Positions 1-6,701 of a DNA stretch of 41,988 nucleotides are shown here, one piece after another. The stretch lies in the IMG/VR virus record IMGVR_UViG_3300028590_000043, positions 1 to 41,988 of that record. One strand, given 5' to 3'. The notes under the pieces are model-generated. The model ran no database searches and was not told the origin of the DNA. It was given only the letters and a program-made list of their open reading frames with translations. The translations under genes and the position numbers were made by a program. The first letter of the stretch is position 1. Each line of letters opens with the position of its first letter. This DNA comes from a virus.

Positions 1-64
1 GCACCGGCCGACGACAGCGACATCCCTTTCTGAGATCAACCCAGCAGGGCGGCGGCGGGGATAG
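1..64 (+). CDS. 3' end of the XRE/CI-like repressor (if the genome is circular)
   Basis: The repressor frame that runs off the right edge of the window (41738-41988) ends with two bases of a codon. Joined to base 1 it continues without a stop for 20 more codons and ends at TAG 62-64, 21 bases before the next gene at 86. The added tail is basic (a short Arg run just before the stop). This is an inference: it holds only if the two ends of the window are contiguous, as in a circularly permuted phage genome or a circularised assembly. If they are not, bases 1-85 are simply the end of an unknown upstream gene or a spacer. Confidence 0.5.
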   Translation, partial: HRPTTATSLSEINPAGRRRG

Positions 65-85
65 TAACCCGTCGCCGATTTCTCC

Positions 86-532
86 GTGACCGACGCAGCA
101 ATCATCAGAGCGACCTACGAGACTTACAGGCACGTTCCCAGCCGCAAGGTGGTGCAGATCGTGCTCGAGGTTCCGGCAGAGGGCCAGACCGAGCTGTTCA
201 AGGCCATCGGCTATCCGAACCCTGCCGAGTCCGTGTGGGTCGCTGTGGCGCTGCTTCGCAAGCCTGGTGAGGATGAGCCGGAGCGGGAGGCGACGCAGAT
301 TGAGCCGACGCGCCGCACGGCGAAGCTGTCGCAGATCGCCGGCATCCTCTGTAATGAAGGCGCGTTCCGCAAGTTCATCCGCGCCGAAACCGTCGACGAG
401 GCGGCGGACTACATCCGCAATCACTGTCGCGTCAGCTCGCGCGCCAACATCGATGGCAACCCAGACGCTACCGCTGCCTTCAATACGCTGAAGGGTGAAT
501 ACGAACTCTGGCTACGTTGTGAGGCAGCATGA
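86..532 (+). CDS. conserved phage hypothetical protein, 148 aa
   Basis: Starts with GTG, with no clear ribosome site, just after the presumed repressor stop. The N-terminal half (about residues 1-60) looks like a small alpha/beta domain. The C-terminal half (about 80-148) is helical and ends in a Trp/Leu-rich segment, resembling a type of phage protein with a CGVxSRxxLDxxP-like stretch (here HCRVSSRANIDGNP). I know no function for it. It opens the + strand lysogeny arm and its stop overlaps the next start (ATGA at 529-532), so the two are probably translationally coupled. An in-frame later start is possible but would cut the conserved N-terminus. Confidence 0.75.
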   Translation: MTDAAIIRATYETYRHVPSRKVVQIVLEVPAEGQTELFKAIGYPNPAESVWVAVALLRKPGEDEPEREATQIEPTRRTAKLSQIAGILCNEGAFRKFIRAETVDEAADYIRNHCRVSSRANIDGNPDATAAFNTLKGEYELWLRCEAA

Positions 533-735
533 GCGAGCGCTGCGGATACGCGTATGACAAGTCGGTTGGCCGGTACTGGTTTCCGCAGTGCATGGGCGGC
601 GCCGTCTATGGGCTAAGCGGTTGCACTTGCGCTCCGAAATCCGCCAAGCGCGGTCGCGACGACCTGTTGCGCCGCATCGACGTTCTAGAGCGGCGCGTAG
701 AACGGCTGGAGGGACGCAATGCCTCGCAGCACTAG
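529..735 (+). CDS. small Cys-containing coiled-coil protein, 68 aa
   Basis: ATGA overlap with the upstream gene. The N-terminal half has four cysteines spread over residues 5-35, not in a standard CxxC pair. The C-terminal half (about 40-64) is a heptad-like Leu/Arg/Glu helix (LLRRIDVLERRVERLEGR) that would form a short coiled coil. I do not recognise a family. The last bases overlap the start of the HNH gene at 719, whose ribosome site (GGAGGG-type, about 708-713) lies inside this gene. Confidence 0.65.
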   Translation: MSERCGYAYDKSVGRYWFPQCMGGAVYGLSGCTCAPKSAKRGRDDLLRRIDVLERRVERLEGRNASQH

Positions 736-1108
736 CGCCTGGGTAGGCAAGACCGACGACAGCGTCATCCCGCCCCGCGTTCGGCTGCGGGTATGGGAGC
801 GCTGCGAAGGCCGCTGCCACAAGTGCCAACGCAAGATCCCCGTTGGCGACAAGTGGATCCTCGAGCACCTGATCGCGCTCATAAACGGCGGCGCCAACGC
901 TGAGCCGAACCTGTGTCTCACCTGTAGCTGGTGCAAGCCCATCAAGGACGCCGAGGACGTAGCCGAGAAGGCCAAGACCTACGCAGTCAAGAGCAAGCAC
1001 CTGCTCCCTCGCAAGCGGTCTCGTTTGCAGAGCCGTGGCTTTCCCAAGGCAGAGCCGCAGCGAACCGCAACCACCCCTCTCTCCCGCAACCTTCGCAGGA
1101 CACAGTGA
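719..1108 (+). CDS. HNH endonuclease-type protein
   Basis: A 129-aa protein with a zinc-bound HNH fold. A first cysteine pair CHKC lies near residue 33-36, followed by the core EHLIALINGGANAEPNL (about 48-64) and a second pair CSWC (about 68-71). This matches HNH proteins common in rhizobial phages, where the second Cys pair is followed by a KxxDVAEK segment as here. The C-terminus is basic. Phage HNH proteins of this size may nick DNA in packaging or be free-standing homing nucleases. Its place in the lysogeny arm, far from terminase, fits neither role clearly. ATG 719 has a good purine-rich ribosome site; the stop overlaps the next ATG (TGATG). Confidence 0.85.
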   Translation: MPRSTSAWVGKTDDSVIPPRVRLRVWERCEGRCHKCQRKIPVGDKWILEHLIALINGGANAEPNLCLTCSWCKPIKDAEDVAEKAKTYAVKSKHLLPRKRSRLQSRGFPKAEPQRTATTPLSRNLRRTQ

Positions 1109-1410
1109 TGAACGACAAGATGACGACACATACGGCTGGCCCATGGAAGTTGCTGGCTGTCGGTGACGGAACTTCCCGTATGTGCCCAGCCGACGCCGAT
1201 GGGCTGTCGCTGCTTACCATCGTGGACGAAGATGGCGGAGACTTCGCGGCGGTCTACAAGGATGCAGACGCCCGGCTGATCGCTGCTGCCCCGGACATGC
1301 TCGACGCCCTGCACAAGGCCCGCGAGTGGCTTGAGGGTTGGGGCAGTGCCGAGCACCAGCTTGCTGTGATCAACGAGGCCATCGCCAAAGCCGAGGGCAC
1401 CCAATCATGA
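1108..1410 (+). CDS. phage protein with GPW...LIAAAPD motif, 100 aa
   Basis: A recurring phage protein type. It starts with a TAGPWK segment (residues about 8-13), has a small beta domain, then the hallmark DARLIAAAPDMLDAL helix (about 52-66) and a second helix ending IAKAEG. The function is unknown. ATG 1108 overlaps the stop of the HNH gene. A longer open frame starting at 931 only reads the HNH gene out of frame, so I take 1108. A second protein with the same LIAAAPDLLEA helix is encoded at 36184-36588, so the genome carries two members. Confidence 0.8.
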   Translation: MNDKMTTHTAGPWKLLAVGDGTSRMCPADADGLSLLTIVDEDGGDFAAVYKDADARLIAAAPDMLDALHKAREWLEGWGSAEHQLAVINEAIAKAEGTQS

Positions 1411-1922
1411 CCGCAAAACCCGTACCAGAACACATCAGCGACGAACGGCTGGCTGAGATGCTCAGCGCGGAAACGCCGTTGGAGATGTATGTTTCCGACT
1501 TCCGCTCCCTCCTCACCGAACTCCAGCACCGCAGAGAGGCAGAAGCGGGGACGCTGCCGGCCGACACGTCGATTGATCGCCACGCCTACCGAGTGGCGCA
1601 CATCGACCCGAAGCTGGTCCGTTACGTCGAAATGCTCCGGCACGAGTGCGCCTATAAGGGGCCATGCTCGGACAACGGCGACGGATGCTCTTGCAGCGCC
1701 GAAGAATTGAACGAACGCCACATGAGCGCCCTCGCCGCCTCTCCATCCTCTCCAGCATCCGGGGTGCGGGTGAAGGCGGAGCCGTTCTGTTACGTGCGGG
1801 AGTGGCCTGCCAGTTTCGACCCGCAGAACGGTGGCGAGCCGGCATCGGTCGATTTCTCGCCCGTGCCCAAGCCGGGCTATGAACCGTTGTTCAAGGCTGC
1901 CGCCCTCGGGGAGCATCCCTGA
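1407..1922 (+). CDS. hypothetical phage protein, 171 aa
   Basis: ATGA overlap with the gene before. The N-terminal part is helical (EHISDERLAEMLSAE, then a Leu-rich helix to about residue 45). A Cys-rich stretch follows at about 78-95 (HECAYKGPCSDNGDGCSCS), which could bind a metal. A Ser/Ala/Pro linker leads to a short C-terminal beta segment ending in a PGYEPLF motif, which is often the tail of DUF551-like phage proteins. I do not recognise the whole. It is probably a mosaic protein of the kind found in phage accessory operons. Confidence 0.7.
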   Translation: MTAKPVPEHISDERLAEMLSAETPLEMYVSDFRSLLTELQHRREAEAGTLPADTSIDRHAYRVAHIDPKLVRYVEMLRHECAYKGPCSDNGDGCSCSAEELNERHMSALAASPSSPASGVRVKAEPFCYVREWPASFDPQNGGEPASVDFSPVPKPGYEPLFKAAALGEHP

Positions 1923-2689
1923 TGAACAAGGAACAGCCCAAGCGGACCCCGCAGCAGATCATCGGCGACGACGCGCTGACGCAACTCATATTCGAGGGCT
2001 ACGAGGTCATGCCAGCCCGCCGCTCTAGCGATAAACAGGCGGAGGTGGTGGACGTCCCCGACATCAAGTTTGTGATCGCCGACTATCTGGAACTTCGCGA
2101 CGAGGCGCTGGGCTTCGTCAGCACGGATGACGAGCGCAGCAAAAGCGCAATCGAACTCCACGACGCGATCCAGACCATCCACGCGAAGCTGTCCCCTCCT
2201 GCTGTGGCAGCGGGTGGGGTGACGGATCAAGCGGTTGAAGCTGCATGCAAGGCATTCTATGGCGAGGCTGCATGGCAGTTCCCGCGCGGCATAATCTCCA
2301 AGCCTAGCTCCATCATAGCCATGCGCCGAGCCCTCACCGCCGCCCTAGCTGTTCGCGATGAAGGGATACGGGAGGGGTGGCAGCCGATCGAGACGGCGCC
2401 GAAGGACGGGACGCGCATCTACATTGCCGAGGTGACCGAAGAGTACACCAACGCCATGGAAGCGCGCTGGTGCACCCTCTATGGTCCGAACGACCGCGAG
2501 GCCCCGAACGTCGACGGCAACATCATGACGGGATGGTGGGGGCTGTCTTGGCGCGTCGGCGACAGTGAATGGCCTGGCGTGAAGGGCATGCGCGAACTCT
2601 CGCCATTCGGACGCGCCGAAAACCTAGCAATACACCCCACGCATTGGCAACCCCTCCCCACTCCTCCATCACGGGGAGAGGGGGAATGA
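1922..2689 (+). CDS. phage protein with C-terminal DUF551-like domain, 255 aa
   Basis: The C-terminal 100 residues begin GWQPIETAPKDGT (about residue 153) and end with HPTHWQPLPTPP, the two ends that define DUF551-type proteins of phages and prophages. Their function is unknown. The N-terminal 150 residues contain two helical stretches and a segment beginning DQAVEAACKAFYGEAAW (about 101) that also recurs in DUF551 fusions. Start ATG 1922 overlaps the previous stop (TGATG). The 3' end carries a purine-rich run that is the ribosome site of the next gene. Confidence 0.8.
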   Translation: MNKEQPKRTPQQIIGDDALTQLIFEGYEVMPARRSSDKQAEVVDVPDIKFVIADYLELRDEALGFVSTDDERSKSAIELHDAIQTIHAKLSPPAVAAGGVTDQAVEAACKAFYGEAAWQFPRGIISKPSSIIAMRRALTAALAVRDEGIREGWQPIETAPKDGTRIYIAEVTEEYTNAMEARWCTLYGPNDREAPNVDGNIMTGWWGLSWRVGDSEWPGVKGMRELSPFGRAENLAIHPTHWQPLPTPPSRGEGE

Positions 2690-2859
2690 AGCTCACGGGC
2701 GACGAAACTGCCGCAGAAGCGCTACGCGTAGCCGAACGATGGCTCATCAAGCAGGGGTGGAAGTTCTCCCCGGATGATGTCGGGAAGCGTGCAGCAGAAA
2801 TCCTTAAGGCGCTTCGGGAGAATGACGCCGGCCTCGAGGACCCCACCCATGCAGAGTGA
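2686..2859 (+). CDS. small hypothetical protein, 57 aa
   Basis: ATG 2686 overlaps the previous stop (ATGA) and has a very strong purine-rich ribosome site (GGGGAGAGGGGGA, 2673-2685). The protein is mostly one or two amphipathic helices with a WLIKQGWKFSPDDVGK segment. No family recognised. A longer frame from 2569 reads through the DUF551 gene out of phase and is rejected. Confidence 0.65.
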   Translation: MKLTGDETAAEALRVAERWLIKQGWKFSPDDVGKRAAEILKALRENDAGLEDPTHAE

Positions 2860-3316
2860 TGACCTGGGACTGGTGGAGCGGCTTCGTCGTGGACCCGTCG
2901 CATATACCAGCGCGGGCGGGCCAGTTTACAATGGCGCTGACCCGCTCATGGACGAAGCCGCCGCAGCGATAGAGCGGCTAGTAGCCGATAGGGATGAGGC
3001 GCGGGAACTCGCGGAGCGGCTGAAGCTGGAAGCGCAGGGCCATGCGATGGAAGCTCGCACGGCGAACTCGACCATCTACGAAATCTATCAGGTGGTCAGC
3101 GGAGCCAAAGGCGAGCGGGGGAACTGGCATGGGGCCACGCCGGTACGTGAACGCTTCGCCGCGCTGACCGAAGCGCTGACGCCGTTCGCCGCCGAGAAGC
3201 TCCCGAGTTCAAAGGCCACCGAAATCGCCTACAATGAGTTCGGCTTGCGCTGCCTCATGAGCCCCCTCGCAATCGCCCGCCAGCGCGCCCGCCAAGCTCT
3301 GAAGGACGCCCCATGA
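2849..3316 (+). CDS. phage hypothetical protein with coiled-coil region, 155 aa
   Basis: ATG 2849 overlaps the previous gene by 11 bases. Residues about 32-65 form a helix rich in Glu, Arg and Ala (AAAAIERLVADRDEAREL), as in many phage accessory proteins of the type LVERLR...ADxIExL. The C-terminus is also helical and ends QRARQALKDAP. No function known. A start at 2774 is possible in frame but would overlap most of the 57-aa gene; the internal ATG at 2849 fits the overlap pattern of this operon. Confidence 0.75.
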   Translation: MQSDDLGLVERLRRGPVAYTSAGGPVYNGADPLMDEAAAAIERLVADRDEARELAERLKLEAQGHAMEARTANSTIYEIYQVVSGAKGERGNWHGATPVRERFAALTEALTPFAAEKLPSSKATEIAYNEFGLRCLMSPLAIARQRARQALKDAP

Positions 3317-3426
3317 CCAGACGCAAGCAGCAGATTTGGGTCGTAGCCCTTATCGGCGGGTATCGGCGGGTTCTTTGCCCTGTGGTTTGTGCTGGCGAAG
3401 ATGGGGGGCTGCCGTGGCCGGGATAA
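3313..3426 (+). pseudogene. small membrane protein gene, frame broken by a 10-bp duplication
   Basis: ATG 3313 overlaps the previous stop (ATGA). The first 15 codons read as the beginning of a single-span membrane protein (MTRRKQQIWVVALIGG), but the 10-base unit TATCGGCGGG occurs twice in a row (3351-3370) and the frame then runs to an early TAA at 3424-3426, giving 37 residues with a non-hydrophobic tail. If one copy is removed, the frame continues as GGFFALWFVLAKM, a complete transmembrane helix, and enters the following gene (3431-3619) in phase. I infer that the ancestral product was either a membrane-anchored form of that next protein or an overlapping small membrane protein. Confidence 0.6.
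3351..3370. repeat. 10-bp perfect tandem duplication
   Basis: TATCGGCGGG is present at 3351-3360 and again at 3361-3370. The length is not a multiple of three, so the duplication shifts the reading frame of the membrane-protein gene that starts at 3313. It looks like slippage. It could also be an assembly error, which raw reads would settle. Confidence 0.95.
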
Positions 3427-3430
3427 AACT

Positions 3431-3619
3431 ATGAGCCGCCGCCCCGCCCTCGTGACCCAGGCCGACGTTGCCCGCGTGCTTCGCGCTATCGAGCAGGTGC
3501 ACAGCGACAGAGAGGTCCAAATCGACCCAGACGGCACGATCCGCATCGTGCCCGGGCGGAACAAACCGTTGCCTGTGCTGCCGCGCCCCGTTGACGAAGA
3601 CGACCCGATCGAATTCTGA
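3431..3619 (+). CDS. conserved small protein upstream of integrase, 62 aa
   Basis: Reads SRRPALVTQADVARVLRA, then a beta hairpin with DGTIRIVPG, then an acidic tail. A small protein of this design (TQADVARxLRA plus a short beta unit) is very often found directly before tyrosine integrases in rhizobial prophages. The placement invites an excisionase or integrase-cofactor role, but that is inference. ATG 3431 has no good ribosome site. In the ancestral frame (one copy of the 3351 repeat) it would be the C-terminal part of a membrane-anchored protein. The stop overlaps the integrase start (TGATG). Confidence 0.75.
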   Translation: MSRRPALVTQADVARVLRAIEQVHSDREVQIDPDGTIRIVPGRNKPLPVLPRPVDEDDPIEF

Positions 3620-4731
3620 TGCAGGACATGCGCACCAGATTGCCGGCAAACGTCACTCGAGAGCGGAACCGACACGGTACGCCAGTCTACTACTTCCGCG
3701 TGGGCAAGGGGAAGCGCATCCGACTACCTGACTATGGCTCAGAGGAATTCGAGGAAGCCTATCAGGCTGCGCGACTGGGAGAAATCCGGCCACGGCGATC
3801 ATCCAAAGCCGTTGAAGGCACGGTGCGCTGGCTGGTCGAGGAATACAAGAAATCACTCCACTTCCGCGGGCTGGACGAGATCACCCAGCGGCGTCGTGAC
3901 TCGTTCTTTCGCCAGATGGTGGAGAAGAGCGGCGATAGACCGCTGTCAAAAGTAAGCCAGCAGACCATTGTCGACGCGCGCGAACGGCGTTCTGCGACAG
4001 GCAAAGGCCACTCGGCCAACAACTTCCTTAAGGCCGTGAAGCCGATGTTTGCCTACGCGAAACAGCGCGGGTGGATCGACGCCGACCCCACCAAGGGAGT
4101 CGATTACGTGAAGCCGCTCGAGGGTGGCCGCGAGGCATGGACCATTGACGATGTGAACAAGTACGAGGAACGCCACCCGGTCGGCACAATGGCCAACCTG
4201 GCTATGCGCATTCTATTGTTCACAGGGCTCAGGAGATCCGACGCTGTCCTGTTGGGGCGCCAGCATGTGCGCGCCGGCATGGTTCGCTTCAAGCCTGGGA
4301 AAACCGAGAAATCTTCCGGCGTCGAGGTCGAGTTCACTGCCTTGCGCCCGCTGCTCGAGGCAGTAGCGGCGACGAATGGCGGCAACCTGACATTCCTCGT
4401 CACCGAGCACGGACAGCCGTTCGCCAGCGGCAACAGCTTCGGGAACAAGTTCAAGGACTGGTGCAAGGAGGCTGGCGTGAAGAAGAGCCCGCACGGCCTC
4501 CGCAAGCTTGGTCCGACGCTGGCGGCTGAGGCCGGGGCCTCACCACACGAGCTGATGGCTATGTGGGGATGGACCACGCTTCAGCAGCCGGAGCTATACA
4601 CTCGAACGGCAAATCGCAGGAAGCTCGGTCAGGCAGCCGCGTCCAAGCTCATGGAGAGCTATGACGAACTGACCGGGAACAACACTCCCCGCACCTCGGA
4701 AACAGGTGCGGGAATAGAGCGAAAAGTGTAA
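3619..4731 (+). CDS. int: tyrosine recombinase, phage integrase
   Basis: A 370-aa site-specific recombinase that inserts and excises the phage at att sites. The N-terminal domain (about 1-60) is an arm-binding-like beta region, residues about 65-165 form the SAM-like core-binding domain, and the catalytic domain follows. The catalytic set is complete: Arg205 in FTGLRRSDA, a probable Lys at about 228, HGLRK (His292, Arg295), Trp318 in the GW position that replaces the second His in many members, and the nucleophile Tyr327 in PELYTRTA. It is the last gene of the tightly overlapping lysogeny arm. ATG 3619 overlaps the upstream stop. Confidence 0.95.
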   Translation: MQDMRTRLPANVTRERNRHGTPVYYFRVGKGKRIRLPDYGSEEFEEAYQAARLGEIRPRRSSKAVEGTVRWLVEEYKKSLHFRGLDEITQRRRDSFFRQMVEKSGDRPLSKVSQQTIVDARERRSATGKGHSANNFLKAVKPMFAYAKQRGWIDADPTKGVDYVKPLEGGREAWTIDDVNKYEERHPVGTMANLAMRILLFTGLRRSDAVLLGRQHVRAGMVRFKPGKTEKSSGVEVEFTALRPLLEAVAATNGGNLTFLVTEHGQPFASGNSFGNKFKDWCKEAGVKKSPHGLRKLGPTLAAEAGASPHELMAMWGWTTLQQPELYTRTANRRKLGQAAASKLMESYDELTGNNTPRTSETGAGIERKV

Positions 4732-4884
4732 TATAATCAACGGCAGTTTGGGCAGGTGGTGACCTCGGCTGGGACGCCACTATCGTTCAAATTCAATGAC
4801 TTGGACGGAAGTGCGGGAATTAGGGGCCCTTTGAAATCTAAGGGTCTTTTTCGCACCTCCCCTCACCCTAAAGGAGAACGAGAA
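4732..4884. other. intergenic region after integrase; likely attP neighbourhood
   Basis: About 150 bases without a convincing gene, lying directly after the integrase stop. In temperate phages attP usually lies next to int, so this is the first place to look for the crossover core. I see no tRNA 3' end that would identify the target, only a short GTTCAAATTC string (about 4785-4794) that resembles a T-loop but has no matching stem. The region contains a weak terminator-like hairpin (see 4827-4851) and ends with the ribosome site of the next gene. Confidence 0.4.
4827..4851 (+). terminator. weak terminator-like hairpin after integrase
   Basis: CCCTT (4827-4831) can pair with AAGGG (4840-4844) around an 8-base loop, followed by TCTTTTT (4845-4851). 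The stem is only five pairs, so this would be a weak intrinsic terminator at the end of the repressor-integrase transcript. Confidence 0.45.
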
Positions 4885-5097
4885 ATGAGAATGACACGCC
4901 AACAGCAGCAACTGGAAGCCTCTGGCGATACCACCGGCGGCTTCTCGCACGAGGAAGCGCTGCACGAGATCGATCGGCTCCAGGCCATCATCGACAGCCG
5001 TCCTGCCATCAATGCGGGATTACCGGAGAGCTACGTCGAATGGTCGCAGAGCATCTATGCTCTGGAAGCTTCGAGAGCGCGCGGCAAGCCGTCCTGA
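4885..5097 (+). CDS. small hypothetical protein, 70 aa
   Basis: ATG 4885 has a strong ribosome site, AAGGAG at 4871-4876, eight bases upstream. The protein has a Gln-rich start (QQQQLEASG) and a helical EEALHEIDRLQAIIDSR segment. An ATG 6 bases later is equally possible. A longer frame from 4756 crosses the intergenic region and is rejected. No family recognised. Confidence 0.65.
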   Translation: MRMTRQQQQLEASGDTTGGFSHEEALHEIDRLQAIIDSRPAINAGLPESYVEWSQSIYALEASRARGKPS

Positions 5098-5124
5098 TCC
5101 CCACCACCTGTATGGAGAACGAGA

Positions 5125-5409
5125 ATGGCCTTACACCCAGCAGACCCGAGATGGTTTCCGATTGTGATCGATGTCCGCACAGCGCCACGAGAGGACGGCG
5201 GGCTGCGGGTGTGGAGCGACGACTTGCCGGGGCTAATACTGAGCGCGAAGAACGCATCGGAGCTTGAAGAGAGCATCCCGCTGGCAATCGAAGAACTGGT
5301 GCGTGCTCTCGGCTTCGGTCTCGTGAAAGCGCGTCGCGGGTCCTCGCTGCCGCACTCAGCGCACCGCGATCATCTTTCGTACGTGGTCACTGCGGCAGCG
5401 CCTCAATGA
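5125..5409 (+). CDS. HicB-like / DUF1902-type small protein, 94 aa
   Basis: The first 65 residues follow the HicB-like pattern: a beta strand with IVIDVRTAPREDGG, the strand LRVWSDDLPGLIL, then a helix ELEESIPLAIEELV. Many rhizobial phages carry such stand-alone proteins without a HicA toxin partner, and none is visible here, so I do not call a toxin-antitoxin pair. The C-terminal 30 residues are basic and poorly structured. The end overlaps the convergent gene at 5387-5626 by 23 bases. Confidence 0.7.
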   Translation: MALHPADPRWFPIVIDVRTAPREDGGLRVWSDDLPGLILSAKNASELEESIPLAIEELVRALGFGLVKARRGSSLPHSAHRDHLSYVVTAAAPQ

Positions 5410-5626
5410 CCTCATCCGCAAAGACAGCGCCGCATCCGGCAAAGTTAGTGGTGTCCCTCTTCCGGCTGCAGACTGCCCCTACCGTTTGGGTGAGGAAAGT
5501 CGGGAGGGCGATATCACCGAGCGCGGCTATTGCCCGGTCCCGGCTGTAGTCCCCATGGCGGGAACAGGTGTTGCAGTGGATGACAATCCGGGGCGGGGCA
5601 TCGGAGAGCAGGTAGGCGGTACGCAC
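5387..5626 (-). CDS. zinc-ribbon-like phage protein, 79 aa
   Basis: A GTG start one base after the stop of the upstream gene (TGA-A-GTG) gives a 79-aa protein. It contains IHCNTCSRHGDYSRDRAIA (about residues 16-34), then an Ala/Leu helix and later Cys residues (about 51 and 64). A domain of this shape (CxxCxRxGxYS...L...G) recurs in alphaproteobacterial phages, probably binding zinc. Its role is unknown. The longer open frame (to 5887) would read through the 44-aa gene out of phase and is not needed. Confidence 0.65.
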   Translation of the reverse strand: MRTAYLLSDAPPRIVIHCNTCSRHGDYSRDRAIAALGDIALPTFLTQTVGAVCSRKRDTTNFAGCGAVFADEVIEALPQ

Positions 5627-5627
5627 T

Positions 5628-5762
5628 TCAGCGCTTCGCTGACTTCTCGGCTGCTTCTTCCGCTTCGATATCCATGAGGATCTGAATGTCACGCTTGGTG
5701 AAGTAGGGATGGCGCTTCTGGAGTTCGGCGGCGCGGGCTGAAAGTTCAGGTTTTGTGGGCAT
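5628..5762 (-). CDS. small basic/acidic helical protein, 44 aa
   Basis: Too short for most gene finders, but it pairs with the next gene at a one-base gap. MPTKPELSARAAELQKRHPY is followed by a helix TKRDIQILMDIEAEEAAEK. This layout resembles small DNA-binding or assembly factors, but I recognise no family. An upstream in-frame TTG at 5825 would add 21 residues. The preferred ATG is at 5762. A possible promoter lies at 5796-5825. Confidence 0.5.
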   Translation of the reverse strand: MPTKPELSARAAELQKRHPYFTKRDIQILMDIEAEEAAEKSAKR

Positions 5763-5795
5763 TTCAGCGCTTTTCGATGACTTTTGCAGCTGAAC

Positions 5796-5825
5796 ATGAT
5801 AGCGTGAACGCAAGGAGAACGCCAA
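5796..5825 (-). promoter_or_regulatory. candidate promoter for the 5762-5387 gene pair
   Basis: On the minus strand, TTGGCG (complement of 5820-5825) and TATCAT (complement of 5796-5801) are separated by 18 bases. The -10 differs from the consensus at one position and the -35 at two. It would start transcription about 25 bases before the 44-aa gene. The site lies between that gene and the divergent gene at 5825. Confidence 0.4.
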
Positions 5826-6016
5826 TGTTTTTGACCAGCGTGGTTCGGGCCATTGAGTTGCTGAAGAATGCCATATCGTGGCGACATGCTGCGACTGCCG
5901 AGGCGTCAGCGTCCGTCAACTTCTGGACCCCAGAGACGGTGGAGGCGGCTATCGATGCCGCAGGACGCGCAGAGGTATTCGAGGAGGCGCGCCGCCTAGG
6001 CTGGACGAGCGGATAG
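5825..6016 (+). CDS. small hypothetical protein, 63 aa
   Basis: ATG 5825 with AAGGAG at 5812-5817, seven bases upstream. The N-terminus is a helix (MFLTSVVRAIELLKNAIS) that is amphipathic rather than clearly membrane-spanning. The C-terminal half has ETVEAAIDAAGRAEVFEEAR and ends RLGWTSG. No family recognised. It is divergent from the 44-aa gene. Confidence 0.6.
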   Translation: MFLTSVVRAIELLKNAISWRHAATAEASASVNFWTPETVEAAIDAAGRAEVFEEARRLGWTSG

Positions 6017-6116
6017 GCACCGCTATGGGTATGGGGGCAGATCGCCAACTCCGTAGCAGCTCGCAATGCCCCTACGCCTACCGTTCACTAGCCCCCTCCC
6101 TCCAAGACAGCGAGGT

Positions 6117-6383
6117 ATGAAGATGACGCTGCTTCACGCACACATAACCGATACGACTACTGGAGAAACCCGCGTCCATCACTGGGTTGAGAGTGATCTC
6201 GGCATCGTCGCCTTCGACTGGGGCGACAACAACAATTCCTGTGACTGCAATCGGTCGCTGCACTTCTCGCGGGCCGGAGGTGGGGACGGCTGGAGCGAAA
6301 TGGCTGAGTGCGGGGATGAGCGCTTCCGGGTCAAAATCGTGAATGACGGCGGCGATGTTGTCTACGCGGACCCCACCAATTGA
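6117..6383 (+). CDS. phage hypothetical protein with CDCNRS motif, 88 aa
   Basis: Start ATG 6117 after a GAGG-type ribosome site (6112-6115). The core WGDNNNSCDCNRSLHF (about residues 34-49) followed by a Glu/Cys segment resembles a small phage protein type that carries an NxSCDCNRxLxF signature and may bind a metal. Function unknown. The frame can be extended to 6066, but the upstream part is Pro-rich and unlikely. Its stop overlaps the next start (TTGA). Confidence 0.65.
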   Translation: MKMTLLHAHITDTTTGETRVHHWVESDLGIVAFDWGDNNNSCDCNRSLHFSRAGGGDGWSEMAECGDERFRVKIVNDGGDVVYADPTN

Positions 6384-6676
6384 CCCTCCAGCAACTCCAC
6401 GACCTAGAAATACCCGGTGGAATCGAGTGGACTTTTGACGGTGCATGGCGCGTCTGGATTGGAAACCCTCTCCGTGATGAGGCTATGGTAGGATCTGAAG
6501 CGGAAGCGATGGAGTGGCTGGCGGCTAAAGCGCAGGAACTCTATGACGTGGATGCCGACGAGGAGCCAGCCATCCACCTATCGCCAGAGGAACTGCCATC
6601 CACCTATCGCCAGAGGAACTGTTGCGGCTCCAACGAGAAAAGAACCGCCATATGCGTTCGGTGCTGGACGGGCTGA
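6380..6676 (+). pseudogene. phage hypothetical protein, frame broken by a 26-bp duplication
   Basis: A TTG start at 6380 overlaps the previous stop. The first 60 residues are well-formed (helix, then EAMEWLAAKAQEL). A 26-base unit is then present twice in tandem (6569-6620) and throws the frame into a Cys-rich nonsense tail ending at 6676. If one copy is removed the frame reads EELLRLQREKNRHMRSVLDG and ends at TGA 6703-6705, overlapping the next start as ATGA. That restored 99-aa protein fits the coupling pattern of the operon, so I regard the duplication as a recent inactivating or switching event. Confidence 0.7.
6569..6620. repeat. 26-bp perfect tandem duplication
   Basis: The unit beginning GCCATCCACCTATCGC and ending GAGGAACT occupies 6569-6594 and again 6595-6620. 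Twenty-six is not a multiple of three, so the gene starting at 6380 is frameshifted. No flanking target or terminal repeats suggest an insertion element; simple slippage is the best explanation. Confidence 0.97.
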
Positions 6677-6701
6677 CTGATCGAGATGGGAAGGGCGGGG
6701 A

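Noticed and set aside
4785-4794. attP core derived from a tRNA T-loop (GTTCAAATTC)
   Set aside because: No matching T-stem or acceptor end follows, so the integration target cannot be inferred from this short string.
5125-5626. HicA/HicB toxin-antitoxin pair
   Set aside because: The 94-aa protein is HicB-like, but the neighbouring gene on the other strand is zinc-ribbon-like, not a HicA RNA-binding toxin, and the two converge instead of forming an operon.
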